A DNA stretch of 64,000 bases from Microcoleus sp. bin38.metabat.b11b12b14.051 (GCF_013299165.1 NZ_JAAFKD010000001.1:62001-126000), one strand, 5' to 3'; shown: positions 18,079-30,100, numbered from the stretch's first letter. Made by a program: numbers and translations. The notes: a model not told the origin generated them from the letters alone.

Positions 18079-18774
18079 TTAACCTAATTTCTTAGATACT
18101 TCTGCAAGTTTAGTGACCATTTGAGATACAGCTTTGTCAACGGCGGCGCTCAAAAGTCCATCTTCATTGCTGCTGCCGGAATTGCCGCCAATGCCTCTGA
18201 CAGAAAAATTGGAATCGCTTTGATCTGCTTCTCCGACTGCTTTAGCCGTCGCCAGAATGTCTCCGGAAGCTGTACCAATTAACCGCACGTCTATTTGCAC
18301 AGTAGCTTTGGTTTTTTGCGAACCGCCGCCGATGCCCATGAAACTGCCGCCGCCGGATTGTTTGTCAATATTAAACTTGGTAATCGTGCCGATGAGTACG
18401 GCGTCAACTCCTAGTTTTTTGCCGATTTCGGCTGCTGTACCGGCATCCATGGTACCTGTGCGATTTTCTTGTTTGAGGACTTGTTCGAGCTTGCTGCGAT
18501 CGACTACTGTATAAGTGCCGTTGTTCACGAGTTCGTTGATTAGGAGTTCGCTAATGCCTTTGGCTGCGCCGACTCCTCTGTAGGAACTGTAATAGCTGTT
18601 GGTAGTGCCGTAGTCGAAATCCATGACTACTAAGCGTTTTTTGGCCGTAGCTTGGGCGAGTTGGTTTGCGGGTTTGATGGTGGCTGGTGTGGCGATCGCA
18701 CTGACTGAAATGCCGCCTAGCATTAGCGTAGCGAGGGAAATGCTGGTTAGACGAGATATGGTGGTTGTTTTCAT
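18079..18774 (-). CDS. CsgG/HfaB-like lipoprotein-type protein, secreted
   Basis: 231 residues with a signal peptide (about residues 1-28, LATLMLGGISVSAIA) and no lipobox cysteine. The mature part has KRLVVMDFDYG, GAAKGISELLINELV, YTVVDRSKLEQVLKQE and KKLGVDAVLIGTITKF, the pattern of the CsgG family. Family members form outer-membrane secretion pores or periplasmic assembly factors. A glycine-rich insertion (GGGSFMGIGGGSQ) sits where a membrane loop could be. Without the acylated cysteine a classical curli pore is unlikely. GAGGA nine bases before the ATG supports the start. No curli genes are adjacent. Confidence 0.8.
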   Translation of the reverse strand: MKTTTISRLTSISLATLMLGGISVSAIATPATIKPANQLAQATAKKRLVVMDFDYGTTNSYYSSYRGVGAAKGISELLINELVNNGTYTVVDRSKLEQVLKQENRTGTMDAGTAAEIGKKLGVDAVLIGTITKFNIDKQSGGGSFMGIGGGSQKTKATVQIDVRLIGTASGDILATAKAVGEADQSDSNFSVRGIGGNSGSSNEDGLLSAAVDKAVSQMVTKLAEVSKKLG

Positions 18775-18901
18775 GAATTTGTCCTCACATTTATTTTGTT
18801 CCGACTCTAGAATACTTCACGGAACCCCCGGATGTCAGGGTTTGGGGTGAGGATGTCGGAATGGGCGATCGGGCTTCACTTTGTTATGACGCTAAAAATC
18901 T

Positions 18902-19051
18902 TTAATTTTTGTTAATTAACAGCAGATAAAAATAGAAACATACCAAGACTGCGATCAATGTTTCAATCCCTAATATTCGATACTTTCTTACCATAAAGAA
19001 TTGGTTTAAAGTCTCTCCCTGATCGGGAGAAATTAAAATCAGACGATTCAT
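18902..19051 (-). CDS. Small single-span membrane protein (49 residues) from a repeated cassette
   Basis: ATG at 19051 with GGAG five bases upstream. The product starts MNRLILISPDQGE, has a charged patch (VRKYR) and ends in a membrane helix (GIETLIAVLVCFYFYLLLIN). The ribosome-binding site, start and first about 75 bases are repeated at 21239-21320 and 36578-36660, where a TGA follows the fifth codon. Either this is the only intact copy of a small gene, or the frame here is fortuitous. I favour a real but low-conservation product. Confidence 0.4.
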   Translation of the reverse strand: MNRLILISPDQGETLNQFFMVRKYRILGIETLIAVLVCFYFYLLLINKN

Positions 19052-19165
19052 TACTCCAATCCTCTTCCTTCTTTTGTCAACTGCTTTCCTGTCAACTGCC
19101 AACCCCTCGACTTCGCGGGCGGGCTCTTCTGTCAACTGTCAACTCTTCGACTTCGCTCAGCGCAA

Positions 19166-19279
19166 GCTGTCAACTCTTCGACTCCCCTCGACTTCGCGGG
19201 CGGGCAAGTCGCGAGCGCGCAAGCTGTCAACTCTTCGACTCCCCTCGACTTCGCGGGCGGGCAAGTCGCGAGCGCGCAA
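19166..19279. repeat. Two tandem copies of a 57-bp unit with CTTCGACT...CCTCGACTTCGC
   Basis: Units start at 19166 and 19223 and a third begins at 19280. They contain CTGTCAACT linked to the CCTCGACTTCGCGGGCGGGC module. The same module, inverted, is at 21463-21550. A related form lies inside a TPR gene at 32916-32991. It overlaps the 3' end of the DUF1823 gene spacer and has no coding role here. Confidence 0.85.
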
Positions 19280-19283
19280 GCTG

Positions 19284-19658
19284 TCAACTGAATGAAGCCC
19301 CAGCCTCCATAAAACCCATCAACCAATTAGCCATCGTCGCCCTGCGAGTCTGTCTCGGCCCGAATTCCCCAATCTTATAGCCCTTAAACCCCAGTTTTTC
19401 CTTCAGCAACTGCTTATTTTCTGGAAGAGTCGATCGCGTCAATTTCACCGTCGCAGGCCTAGAATCAATAAAATCCGGCGGTTCTGGATAATCTGTGCGC
19501 CACTCGCTAGCAACATCAGCGCTGTTCCACTTACCAGTCTCGGCATCAAGGCGGTAGCCCAGATACAGCCAAACTAATCTGTTAACAGCAGCATCGTCCA
19601 TTTCTTCATTGAGAATAGCCCAAATAATTTCGTTATTGAGTGGTGGCAGTTCAGACAT
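19284..19658 (-). CDS. DUF1823-family protein
   Basis: 124 residues. The EIIWAILNEEMDDAAVNRLV start, the WLYLGYRLD, and the closing FGPRQTRRATMANWLMGFME are what I recognise as DUF1823, a family shared by cyanobacteria and plastid-bearing eukaryotes with unknown role. Length matches the family. ATG at 19658. The last codons abut the 57-bp repeat array, so the C-terminal GASFS may derive from it. The preceding gene on this strand is gap1, 200 bases upstream. Confidence 0.8.
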   Translation of the reverse strand: MSELPPLNNEIIWAILNEEMDDAAVNRLVWLYLGYRLDAETGKWNSADVASEWRTDYPEPPDFIDSRPATVKLTRSTLPENKQLLKEKLGFKGYKIGEFGPRQTRRATMANWLMGFMEAGASFS

Positions 19659-19810
19659 AATTCCAGTGGGATCTGAGAACTTTCAAAAAATTGAATTTAG
19701 ATAATTCTAGATTTTAACCTGACTTGCTCAGTTCTGAATGCAAAAAATCTTTTAACACCCGAATTATCCCTGTAAAGTGCGCTATGCCGACTAATTCTTA
19801 AAACTCTTGT

Positions 19811-19837
19811 GGGGTGGGCTTCTAGCCCGCCCCCAAA
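19811..19837 (-). terminator. Possible terminator hairpin of gap1
   Basis: A GC-rich hairpin (GGGGCGGGCT, loop AGA, AGCCCACCCC on the minus strand) lies 24 bases after the gap1 stop. The downstream T-run is weak (AAGAGTTTT), so intrinsic termination is only plausible. Confidence 0.35.
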
Positions 19838-19860
19838 ATTAAATCTAAATGTGCAAAAAC

Positions 19861-21908
<2,048 letters not shown>

Positions 21909-22223
21909 CTAATCACTACCCACGCACTTAGTCGTGAGCAATTCCACCGCATCCGAAATAAAACACGCCCCGCCAAACTTATTTAGCACTGGTCTAATAT
22001 TTTCTGCAACTGCCGATATTTTGTCGGGTTCGCAAAAAGCCAGCACATAAATATTATCCAGCATACTCATTGCTAAATCGTGCGATTTACGTCCCCTCGT
22101 GCTTTTGCCGGCGACACCGCGAATCACCGAATAACCGGGGACGCCAGCTTTGTCTAAACCATCTAAAATCTTTGGGAGCTCCACCGAGTTCGCAAAAATT
22201 TCTATTCTTTTAACTGCGTCCAT
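21909..22223 (-). CDS. PII-like protein partnering the SbtA-family permease
   Basis: 104 residues with the ferredoxin-like beta-alpha-beta repeat of PII proteins (RIEIFANSVELPKILDGLDK, GYSVIRGVAGKSTRG, DNIYVLAFCEPDKISAVAEN). The T-loop region GVAGKSTRGRKSHD is basic and short. It lacks the C-terminal CGPEGC redox loop known from Synechocystis SbtB, so it is a different subgroup. Its start is four bases after the permease stop, so the two are co-translated. By analogy it would bind an adenine nucleotide and gate the permease. Confidence 0.8.
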   Translation of the reverse strand: MDAVKRIEIFANSVELPKILDGLDKAGVPGYSVIRGVAGKSTRGRKSHDLAMSMLDNIYVLAFCEPDKISAVAENIRPVLNKFGGACFISDAVELLTTKCVGSD

Positions 22224-22227
22224 AAGT

Positions 22228-23199
22228 TCACCTCCAAAACATATTGATTCCGTATAAATACATGGGAATGCCTATAACGATGTTAAACGGAAACGTCACT
22301 GCTAAGGCTGTTGAAATGTAAAGACTTGGGTTAGCTTCGGGAACTGTCAGCCGCATTGCTGCCGGTACTGCAATGTATGAAGCACTTGCACACAATACGG
22401 AAAATAGTAGGCTATCTCCCGGCGGCATTCCGATTAGTTTTGCTATCACTAAACCGACTCCGGCGTTAACTATAGGAATTAGGATTGCAAAGCCGATTAG
22501 GAAAAATCCTGTTTCTTGCAAATCTTTAATTCTGCTAGCAGCAACTAGCCCCATATCTAGCAAGAAAAAAGTCAGAACGCCGTAAAATAAATCTTGAGTA
22601 AAAGGACTCATAACTTCCCAACCATGTTCTCCTGTCAGTATCCCCATAATGAGGCTACCGACTAGCAGAAAAACTGAACTGTTTAGGAAAGCTTCTCGCA
22701 GCACTTCTAGCCAAACTATTTCGCGTTTTCCTTCTTCTCCACCGAATACGCTGACAAGAATTAGACCGACAATAATTGCAGGGGATTCCATTAATGCTAG
22801 CGCTGCTACCATGTAACCGTCAAAGTCTATTCCTAGTTCTTTGAGGAATGAAGTGGCGGTGATAAAGGTGACGGCGCTGATGGAACCGTAGGTGGCTGCG
22901 ATCGCCGCGGCATTGTAGGAGTCGAGTTTGATTCTCAGTATGAAAAAAGTATAAACTGGCACAAGGGCTGACATCAGCATGGCTGCCAGAATTGTCAGGG
23001 CTACTTGCTGGTTTATTCCGCTGCGGGACAGTTCGACGCCGCCTTTAAATCCGATCGCAAACAGCAGGTACAGCGAAAACAGTTTCGGGATGGGTGCCGG
23101 AATTTCTAAATCAGATTTTAGGAAAATCGCCAGCATTCCCATGAAAAAAGCTAATACTGGTGGATTTAAGATATTTGACGCTACGAGACTCAAATCCAC
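22228..23199 (-). CDS. SbtA-family sodium-dependent bicarbonate permease (short form)
   Basis: 323 residues from a GTG start with GGGAG nine bases upstream. About ten hydrophobic helices in two inverted halves, with the family motifs IAATYGSISAVTFITATSFL and ASASYIAVPAAMRLTVPEAN at the substrate/sodium site of each half. Classical SbtA is about 370 residues; this form lacks the longer cytoplasmic loop between the halves (here only GEHGWEVMSPFT). It belongs to the PF05982 (DUF897) family and would import HCO3- with Na+ for carbon concentration. A PII-like gene follows at once. Confidence 0.85.
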   Translation of the reverse strand: MDLSLVASNILNPPVLAFFMGMLAIFLKSDLEIPAPIPKLFSLYLLFAIGFKGGVELSRSGINQQVALTILAAMLMSALVPVYTFFILRIKLDSYNAAAIAATYGSISAVTFITATSFLKELGIDFDGYMVAALALMESPAIIVGLILVSVFGGEEGKREIVWLEVLREAFLNSSVFLLVGSLIMGILTGEHGWEVMSPFTQDLFYGVLTFFLLDMGLVAASRIKDLQETGFFLIGFAILIPIVNAGVGLVIAKLIGMPPGDSLLFSVLCASASYIAVPAAMRLTVPEANPSLYISTALAVTFPFNIVIGIPMYLYGINMFWR

Positions 23200-23394
23200 G
23201 ATCTGTCACTCCCATTTTTGATTTTTTTAATATTACTTCATAAATAATTGTTGCACGAGAAGGGATAAATACAGCGATCGATATCTGGGAATGGCAATAT
23301 ATCTTCCTAAATAGGGTTGCAGACGCGCAGCGCACACCCTACAGAAAGTAAGATGTGCGCTGTTCGCACCCCGGGGCTAAGTATTTTTCGCTAA

Positions 23395-24129
23395 CTAAGC
23401 GGTTGCCAAATAAGACTCTAGAGCTTCCGAACCGCCGATCAACTTGCCGTCGATAAACACTTGCGGCACGGTTGTAGAGCCAGTCACTGCCCGGAGCGAT
23501 CGAGTTGTGACATCCCGGCCCAAGACGATTTCTTCATAATCCAAGCCCTTGTCAGTCAGCATCGCCTTAGCCTTGGCGCAGAAGGGACAGCCCATTTTTG
23601 TAAACAGCGAAACTACTTTCGGCTTAGCTGCTGAAGAGTTGATGTAGTGCAGCATCGTCTCGGCATCGGACACTTTGAAAGGGTCGCCCGGTTCCTCCGG
23701 CTCAATAAACATTTTTTCAACCAAGCCATCTTTGACCACCATCGAATAGCGCCAAGACCGCTTCCCAAAGCCTAAATCTGTTTTATCTACCAGCATTCCC
23801 ATGCCTTCAGTAAATTCACCGTTACCGTCGGGAATTAAGGTAACATTATCTGATTCTTGGTCTTTTGCCCACTCGTTCATCACAAAAGTGTCGTTGACGG
23901 AAATACAAACGATTTCATCTACGCCATTTGCTTTGAAAACTTTCGCCAATTCGTTGTAGCCGGGGAGGTGCGTTGACGAACAGGTGGGAGTAAATGCTCC
24001 CGGTAGCGAGAACACAGCTACGGTTTTCCCTGCAAACAAATCATCCGTGGTGACATCCACCCACTCGTTGTCTTTGCGAGTGCGAAACGTAACTTTGGGT
24101 ACTCTTTGACCTTCGTGGTTCGTCAGCAT
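23395..24129 (-). CDS. Peroxiredoxin-glutaredoxin hybrid
   Basis: 244 residues in two domains. Residues 1-165 are a Prx5-type peroxiredoxin with [10 protein letters not shown] (peroxidatic Cys50) and [12 protein letters not shown]. Residues about 170-244 are a glutaredoxin with the CPFC redox pair (Cys181, Cys184), TVPQVFIDG and [10 protein letters not shown]. The fused enzyme reduces peroxides using glutathione without a separate glutaredoxin. ATG at 24129. It stands alone. Confidence is high because both domains are complete. Confidence 0.95.
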   Translation of the reverse strand: MLTNHEGQRVPKVTFRTRKDNEWVDVTTDDLFAGKTVAVFSLPGAFTPTCSSTHLPGYNELAKVFKANGVDEIVCISVNDTFVMNEWAKDQESDNVTLIPDGNGEFTEGMGMLVDKTDLGFGKRSWRYSMVVKDGLVEKMFIEPEEPGDPFKVSDAETMLHYINSSAAKPKVVSLFTKMGCPFCAKAKAMLTDKGLDYEEIVLGRDVTTRSLRAVTGSTTVPQVFIDGKLIGGSEALESYLATA

Positions 24130-24299
24130 GATTTTGAATCCTTGGCTACTTGGGTTAAATTTCTTTGCTTGCTATAGCGTACTCATAACGAGTATGACTT
24201 GTCAAGGGGGGCAGGTTTTTTCTTGGGACTCGGGCGCGGGGCAGTCAGTGGCTTGTTTTGGCGACAGTTTGGGGATGGAGAAGATTGAAAAATTGCTGT

Positions 24300-24941
24300 T
24301 TAGGGCGATCGCAAATTCTGTCTCCATGCCTTTGCAGCAGCTAACGGATTAGGATTTTTCACACATTCTGTCAACATATCGATATCGAGTTCCGGTAGTA
24401 ACTCGCTGTTTGTAATTAGTTCATAACCGCAGTTCGACACAAATTCAACCGGAATCTCTTCTCGCAAATGGTAGATCGAAAATCGGTCATTTCGCCAGAA
24501 CCAAACCTCTAGCACATTCAACCTTCTATACAATTCCAGTTTATTAATGCCACCACTGGTAACAATCACTTCAATTACCAAGTCTGGGAATTCTTTATCT
24601 GTCCCAATACAGTAAGCTTCATCCGGTTCTGTACCGCCAGTTTTTTCTTCTTGTCGCAGAGTTGTAGACCCAAAAGGGAAATATTCGATGTCAGCTTCTA
24701 TAAAGTAAATTTCTAGCAGATTTCCAATGCCAGTTTTGCGAGTTTCATGGCGGCGAGAAGGTGACATAATTTCTAAAACTCCATCTAAATAAGTAACTCG
24801 ATATCCCGCACTATCTCCAATCCGATCCAGCAGTGTCTCGTATTGTTGCCAGTTCACCCTATCCATGATGTAGCGCTCTTCAGAATCTTGGCGTTGGAGT
24901 GCTTGTTCCTTAAGTAATGTATCTAGCTCTATCGTCAGCAT
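24300..24941 (-). CDS. Uma2-family (DUF820) putative endonuclease
   Basis: 213 residues. The PD-(D/E)XK-like core is visible: LDGVLEIMSPSRRHE, GTEPDEAYCIG, then PDLVIEVIVTSGGINKLELY and the closing EVWFWRNDRFSIY. Uma2 proteins are amplified in cyanobacterial genomes; their cellular role is unclear. No partner gene is adjacent. A second, more distant Uma2 gene is at 42656-43330. AGGAGG near 24948-24953 on the minus strand supports the start. Confidence 0.85.
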   Translation of the reverse strand: MLTIELDTLLKEQALQRQDSEERYIMDRVNWQQYETLLDRIGDSAGYRVTYLDGVLEIMSPSRRHETRKTGIGNLLEIYFIEADIEYFPFGSTTLRQEEKTGGTEPDEAYCIGTDKEFPDLVIEVIVTSGGINKLELYRRLNVLEVWFWRNDRFSIYHLREEIPVEFVSNCGYELITNSELLPELDIDMLTECVKNPNPLAAAKAWRQNLRSP

Positions 24942-24990
24942 TGGTATTACCTCCTTTTATCAGGTTCTGTCGATTACTATAACAAAAACG

Positions 24991-25049
24991 GTTCGTAGTA
25001 CGGACTTTAGTCCGCTCCAATGCTGCGGACTAAAGTCCGCACTACGAAC
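24991..25049. repeat. Palindrome built from CGGACTTTAGTCCG, 25-bp arms
   Basis: The left arm at 24991-25015 and the right arm at 25025-25049 are complementary at 24 of 25 positions, with a nine-base loop. Each arm itself contains the smaller palindrome CGGACTTTAGTCCG or its variant. It is related to the 28-bp tandem array at 51301-51628, which uses AGGACTAAAGTCCT with the same ACTACGAAC flank. Confidence 0.85.
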
Positions 25050-25076
25050 TTTATGGATTGCAGACATCGTTTTAGC

Positions 25077-25213
25077 AGACGGCGGTTGAAACCGCGTCTA
25101 CACAAACGATGTCTGCCTCCGCAGACTGAAGAGACTAACCAAAGTTAAATCGCCTTTTCTTCAACCTGCGGAGGCAGGTTTTGTTTGTTTAGACGCGGTT
25201 TCAACCGCCGTCT
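25077..25213. repeat. Long palindrome with 24-bp arms (GGCGGTTGAAACCGCGTCTA type)
   Basis: Perfect 24-base arms at 25077-25100 and 25190-25213. Inside, CCTCCGCAGACTGAAG and CTTCAACCTGCGGAGG form a second, imperfect stem, and ACACAAAC faces GTTTGTTT. A diverged copy is at 43391-43543. It lies 9 bases past the stop of the TPR-sulfotransferase gene and could protect or end that transcript. Confidence 0.85.
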
Positions 25214-25221
25214 TATCTTAT

Positions 25222-27123
25222 TTATTTCCAATCAAACTTTCGCCCCAAATACTCCTCTAACTCCTGATTGTAAGGTTTAAAATAATTATTCAACAGCTCG
25301 CGAACCGACTTATTTACCAGCGGGTAAGCACCAGGATTCGCATTTTGGTATTCAGACAATTGATATTCCGGCAACTGTAAAAATGCTAAAACTTGCTGGA
25401 CAGTCGCCGCCGCAGCTGCATACAAATCTTCGCTTTGCAAAATTAACAACTGTTCTCGGGGAAAGAAAGCCAGCCAATTTTTAATGAACTCTATATACCT
25501 ACCACGAGCTAAATAATTCCCCGGTTCCTCGCCGATGATGTATTCTGGGTTTTGATTCAACCGTTCAATTTCGTCGCTAATTGCCCGATCGAGCGATCGC
25601 GCTTCCCAGTTTAAGTCCTTTAAGCGGTAAAAATGAGAAATCGCGCGATCGACCGGATTTCGCAACAGCACCATCAGTTTCGCCTCTGGACACGCGCTGT
25701 AGAGACGTTCCGGCGCTTCCCGAGAGTCAAAATAGCTCGGACTTGCCTCGCCCGTTACAAACTCCTCTCCCTCGGGCATTAGGGGAAAATGAGCCAAATA
25801 CCAATCAATCCCTCTGTGAAAGTGCCAGGAAAAAAAATCCATCTCCTTTTTAATCGGACTCAAAACTTGCGGGTGTTCAGCTAAATAAGTATACAAAGAA
25901 GTCGTCCCGCACCGCTGAGAACCAATAATTATAAACTTAGGAAATTTGACTTTATTTTGTGGAACAGGCATCTTGCCTGTCTCTATCTTTTGTGGCACAG
26001 GCATCTTGCCTGTCTCCATATTTTGTGAAACTGGCATCTTGCCTGTCTCCATATTTTGTGGAACAGGCAAGATGCCTGTTCTTTTACTGAGAATAGATCC
26101 AAAAGTTTGCTTATAACTAACAGTTTGATAATAGCTAATAGCCTCAGCAATATTACCTTGTCTAGTCAAAACCTCCCCCAAATTCAAATAAGGCCAAAAA
26201 GCCTCAGGTTGAGCATCAACAACTGCGCGGCACAAACTCTCAACTCGATCTAGCTTGTTTTGCTCAACCAAAACTTCCCACAAATTGTAATAAAACCACC
26301 AAGGAAGATCGGGATTTATTGCCATTGCTTGCAAAAAAGCCGCCGCCGCTTCCTCCCCATATTTTTGGTGGCTCAAAACAGCACCTAAATTGTAATAAGA
26401 CCAGCAATCATTCGGTTTTTGGGCGACTGTGGCACGGGCTGAGGCTAAAGCGCTAACGCACTTTTTTTGCTCCTGCAACAACCGATCCAATTCCGCTGAT
26501 CCTTCGGCACAATCTGGTATAAATGTCAAGAGTATTTGGTAAAGAATAATTGCGCTTTTTGGGCCATGATACTTTACTAAACTTCTTCCTAAATCCACAT
26601 AAAATCCCAGATTTTCCGATGTAACTTGCAACTGACATTGTTCTAACAGCGACTTTAAATCAGACTTTGTTTGTCCGAGAGCATATCCCAACTTCTCGTA
26701 AATTCCCGGCAAATTTCCGTCAATTTTAACAGCCTGTAAATATGCAACAATAGCTTCATCCCAATCTTTGAGTTGAGTTAAAGCATCGCCTAAATTGCAG
26801 AAAGACCAAGCAAAATCAGAGTTAAGCGCAATCTCGCAGCGGTAAGCAGCCGCCGCCTCTTCCCATTGCCGAAGTTTCAACAAAGCATCGCCCAAATTGT
26901 GATAAGACCACGAAAAATCAGGATTTAACTCAACAGCTTTTTTATACGCGGCGACAGCATCTTCCCAGCGTTCTAATTTCAGCAAAACATCGCCCAAACC
27001 GTGATGAGACCACGAAAAATCCGGCTTTAATTCAACAGCTTTCTGGTAAGCAGCAACAGCGTCATCAAACCTACCGCTTGATAGGAGAGAATTTCCTAAA
27101 CTGTGATAATCATCGTTATTCAT
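25222..27123 (-). CDS. TPR protein fused to a sulfotransferase domain
   Basis: 633 residues. Residues 1-340 are tetratricopeptide repeats with the recurring Y(H/Y)NLGDALLKL...AAAYRKAVELNPDFSWS consensus. Residues 349-390 are four copies of a TGKMPVPQN-like peptide encoded by a spacer-type DNA repeat (GGAACAGGCATCTTGCCTGT). Residues about 393-633 are a PAPS-dependent sulfotransferase: 5'-phosphosulfate loop IIIGSQRCGTTSLY (about 398-411) and 3'-phosphate site LLRNPVDRAISHF. The start overlaps the preceding gene's stop by eight bases (ATGAATAA), so it is translationally coupled. It probably sulfates a glycan or tyrosine on a TPR-bound client; that is inference. Confidence 0.9.
   Translation of the reverse strand: MNNDDYHSLGNSLLSSGRFDDAVAAYQKAVELKPDFSWSHHGLGDVLLKLERWEDAVAAYKKAVELNPDFSWSYHNLGDALLKLRQWEEAAAAYRCEIALNSDFAWSFCNLGDALTQLKDWDEAIVAYLQAVKIDGNLPGIYEKLGYALGQTKSDLKSLLEQCQLQVTSENLGFYVDLGRSLVKYHGPKSAIILYQILLTFIPDCAEGSAELDRLLQEQKKCVSALASARATVAQKPNDCWSYYNLGAVLSHQKYGEEAAAAFLQAMAINPDLPWWFYYNLWEVLVEQNKLDRVESLCRAVVDAQPEAFWPYLNLGEVLTRQGNIAEAISYYQTVSYKQTFGSILSKRTGILPVPQNMETGKMPVSQNMETGKMPVPQKIETGKMPVPQNKVKFPKFIIIGSQRCGTTSLYTYLAEHPQVLSPIKKEMDFFSWHFHRGIDWYLAHFPLMPEGEEFVTGEASPSYFDSREAPERLYSACPEAKLMVLLRNPVDRAISHFYRLKDLNWEARSLDRAISDEIERLNQNPEYIIGEEPGNYLARGRYIEFIKNWLAFFPREQLLILQSEDLYAAAAATVQQVLAFLQLPEYQLSEYQNANPGAYPLVNKSVRELLNNYFKPYNQELEEYLGRKFDWK
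25954..26079. repeat. Coding-region array of the GGAACAGGCATCTTGCCTGT repeat
   Basis: Four units of about 36 bases inside the TPR-sulfotransferase frame, each with the AGGCA-TCT-TGCCT palindrome; the last is inverted at its end (GGCAAGATGCCTGTTC). Because the unit length is a multiple of three it adds 12 residues per copy without breaking the frame. A single related unit lies in a spacer at about 52452-52477. Confidence 0.85.
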
Positions 27124-30100
27124 GAAAAATCCCTGCCAGATTGATTAACCTCTCCAGCGACTTTACCTCCACCCGCATATCTTTATGTCCTGGGTATTTC
27201 TGAGTTTGGTCATCAAACAATTCAGCAATTAAATAATAATGTTCCAACTCACACAAATTGCTAATAGTCCAAAAGCAGATTGGCACATAAATCGGTGAAA
27301 AAATCTCAATTACTTTAGTTCCCGGACTACAAAAAACTAGATTTGTCAATCCGGCGCCGTGAGGTGCTACAACTACTTTAGCCGCAGCCAAACACCGGGC
27401 TTGTTCGGCTACCGACATCGTTTCTAGCTTGACGGTACGAAACCCAAACTTTTCCAAACAGCCGACAACCTCTTCTTCGTTGACAATGCGTCGGTACGAT
27501 GCTTTTCCTCGACTGATATAAATTCGTTCAGAATAATTTGTGTTTGGCGAGGGCTGTTCGTGTAGAAACATTCGTTTCAAATATTCGCACTTCCATTTAG
27601 AGGTTCCCGCAGCACCGTCACAAATTGATGGAACTATTAATTTATCTGCTGTCAAGTGCGGCAGGTAGCGACTTTCTAAAATTTTATCTTGTGGGATTCC
27701 TAAAGTATTTAAGGTTTCTTTTTCGTAAGCCGAATTGCAAGCATTGACAACAAACTTATCTATATTTTCTATTAAACCGCTGCGCTGCAAAAGCTCGAAA
27801 CGCGTAATCACATCAAACATCCAGTGAAAATAAGCTGCGCCTCCCCAGCGAGCAGATAAAAAAGCCACATTTCCCTCGACGTGTTCGGCGGTAAGCAGTT
27901 TGTCGGAAGTTATGACTAATTCTGGGCAACCCGTGGAAATATCGGTAACAAGTTTATTGTCTGAAGTAATGGCGCAGGTAGTAGCAATATCTGCCCAAGC
28001 TCGGCCGTTTGGGATGACGGTAACAAAAGATTTTTTAATATAAAAAATTTCATCTTCCCAGCACTTACAATCGGTATCGATTGTTTTTGAATCAGATAAT
28101 TTGATTTGAGTTTCTGGATAGATGTCAATGCAAGTAATGCTCGGATCTGATTCGGCTGCAATTGCCAAAGATTCTGTAAATCCACAGTATTTTTTGAGAA
28201 AGCTTAAGGGCAACATTTTATAGCCGAATTTGATGATGTCGGCTTCATCTACTTCTCCTTTTTGTTCCAAAACATGAGCTATATGATAGTAAACTCCAAA
28301 TAAATCGGGTTTAATTTGCAATGTTTGAACCAAAGTAGATATTGCCCGACCCCACTGTTTTTGTGCAATGAAAGTCAAACCCAATCCTTCGTAACACCAA
28401 CAGGATTTTGGTTCTAGATTGATGCCTTGTTCGTAAATTGCGATCGCCCTTTCCAATTCCCCTTGCTCCCGCAAAGCATCCCCCAGCTTCTTGTAAAGCC
28501 AACTGTGTGCGGGTTCTAGCTCAATAGCACGGCTTAAAGCAACCGCTGCTTCCGGCCAATTTTCTTGTTGTTCCAGAACTTCCGCCAGACTGTGGTACAG
28601 CCAACAATCATCGGGATTTAATTCAACAGCTTTGCGGTAAGCCGCCGCCGCCTCTGACCAATTTTCTAATGCAATAAAAGCCTTACCCAATCTCTCGTAA
28701 GACCAACAAAAATCGGGATTTAGTTCCATTAATTTGCGGTAAGCAACAGCAGCTTCCTCCCACTCAGAAAGCTCCACCAGCACCTCGCCTAAACTGTTGT
28801 AAGTCCAACAAAAATCAGGGTTTAACTCAATCGCCTTGCGGTAAGCAGCAGCGGCTTTGTCGTATTGCTCGATCGCCTGCCAAGTTTCCCCCAAAAAGTG
28901 GTGAGACCAACTAAAATTAGGGTTGAGTGCGATCGCCCTTTGGTAAGCCGCCCCAGCTTCCTCATATATTTCTTGCTTTTGCAGACTTTTACCCAACTTG
29001 TGGTAAGTTAAGTAATTGCCAGACTTAATTTTAATCGCTGTTTCGTAGCGTTCGATCGCCGCATCCAAATAACCAGCATCTGTCGCTGCATCGCCCAGCT
29101 TTTCCCAACCCAGAGATAGCAGAGTTTGCTCCTCGCCCAAACTTTGATTGGCAACTTTTTTGACAATCAGTTGATAGCCTTTGTGAACTACTTCTAACTG
29201 ACTCGCAAACATCTCCAGAAAAACATCAATTCCAATTTTAGTATCTTGCTCCGGGCTGTCGGAAAACGTAAACTCGTAATCGTCAAAAATCATCAGCCCC
29301 CCAACTTTCACCAACCTCCAAGATAAAATTGCATCTTGCAGGGCGCTGGTAGGTTTGTGACAGCCGTCAACGTAAGCAACATCGTAAAAATATGAATCCA
29401 AGTTTACTAACAAATCTTGAGAGTAACCTTCTAATTCAATTATCTTCTCAGCAAATCCAGTTTTAACAATATTGCCCTTAAAAGTTTCTTGAAAATACAA
29501 GTCGATGCAAGTAATTTTTGCCGTAGGATGAGTTAAAATATTATCCAGCAGCCAGCAAGCCGACATTCCTTGAAAGCTGCCGATTTCGACAACTTGAAAA
29601 TCGGCAATTCCTGTAAGCGGCTGTAAATGACGTTGCCAAAGAGGAATATTGTGGGTAAACCAATCTTGGGTAAATTGATAGTTTTTGGCCGCACATTCAG
29701 GCCAATTCCTCAAGGCGCTAGCCTGTTGATGGCAAACGATCGCTTCTTCCAATTCTCCTAATTGCGGTAAAATATTGCCTAAATCGTTGTAAGCCTTAGA
29801 ATTGCTCGGATCTGTTTCAATTTGGGTGCGGTAGGTGGCTATTTGTACATACAACTCCTGTTGTTTCGTGCGAACTTCATCGAGTGTGGCGACAACTTCC
29901 GCAGCCTTGGGGTCGATCTGCACTGCCATGCTATAAAATACGATCGCACCTTCGAGCTGCTTCTGTTTGGCTAACCTGTGGCCTAAATTTATAAAAAACT
30001 CCGCTCCATCTAACTCTATTCCCAGTAATTTGTGGTAAACTTTTCCGCTAGGAAGTAGCTCAACAGCTTGACAGTAAGTTGCGATCGTGTTTTCTAAACC

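Noticed and set aside
19132-19326. 64-codon frame in the CTTCGACT repeats
   Set aside because: It is made only of repeat DNA and ends inside the DUF1823 gene on the same strand.
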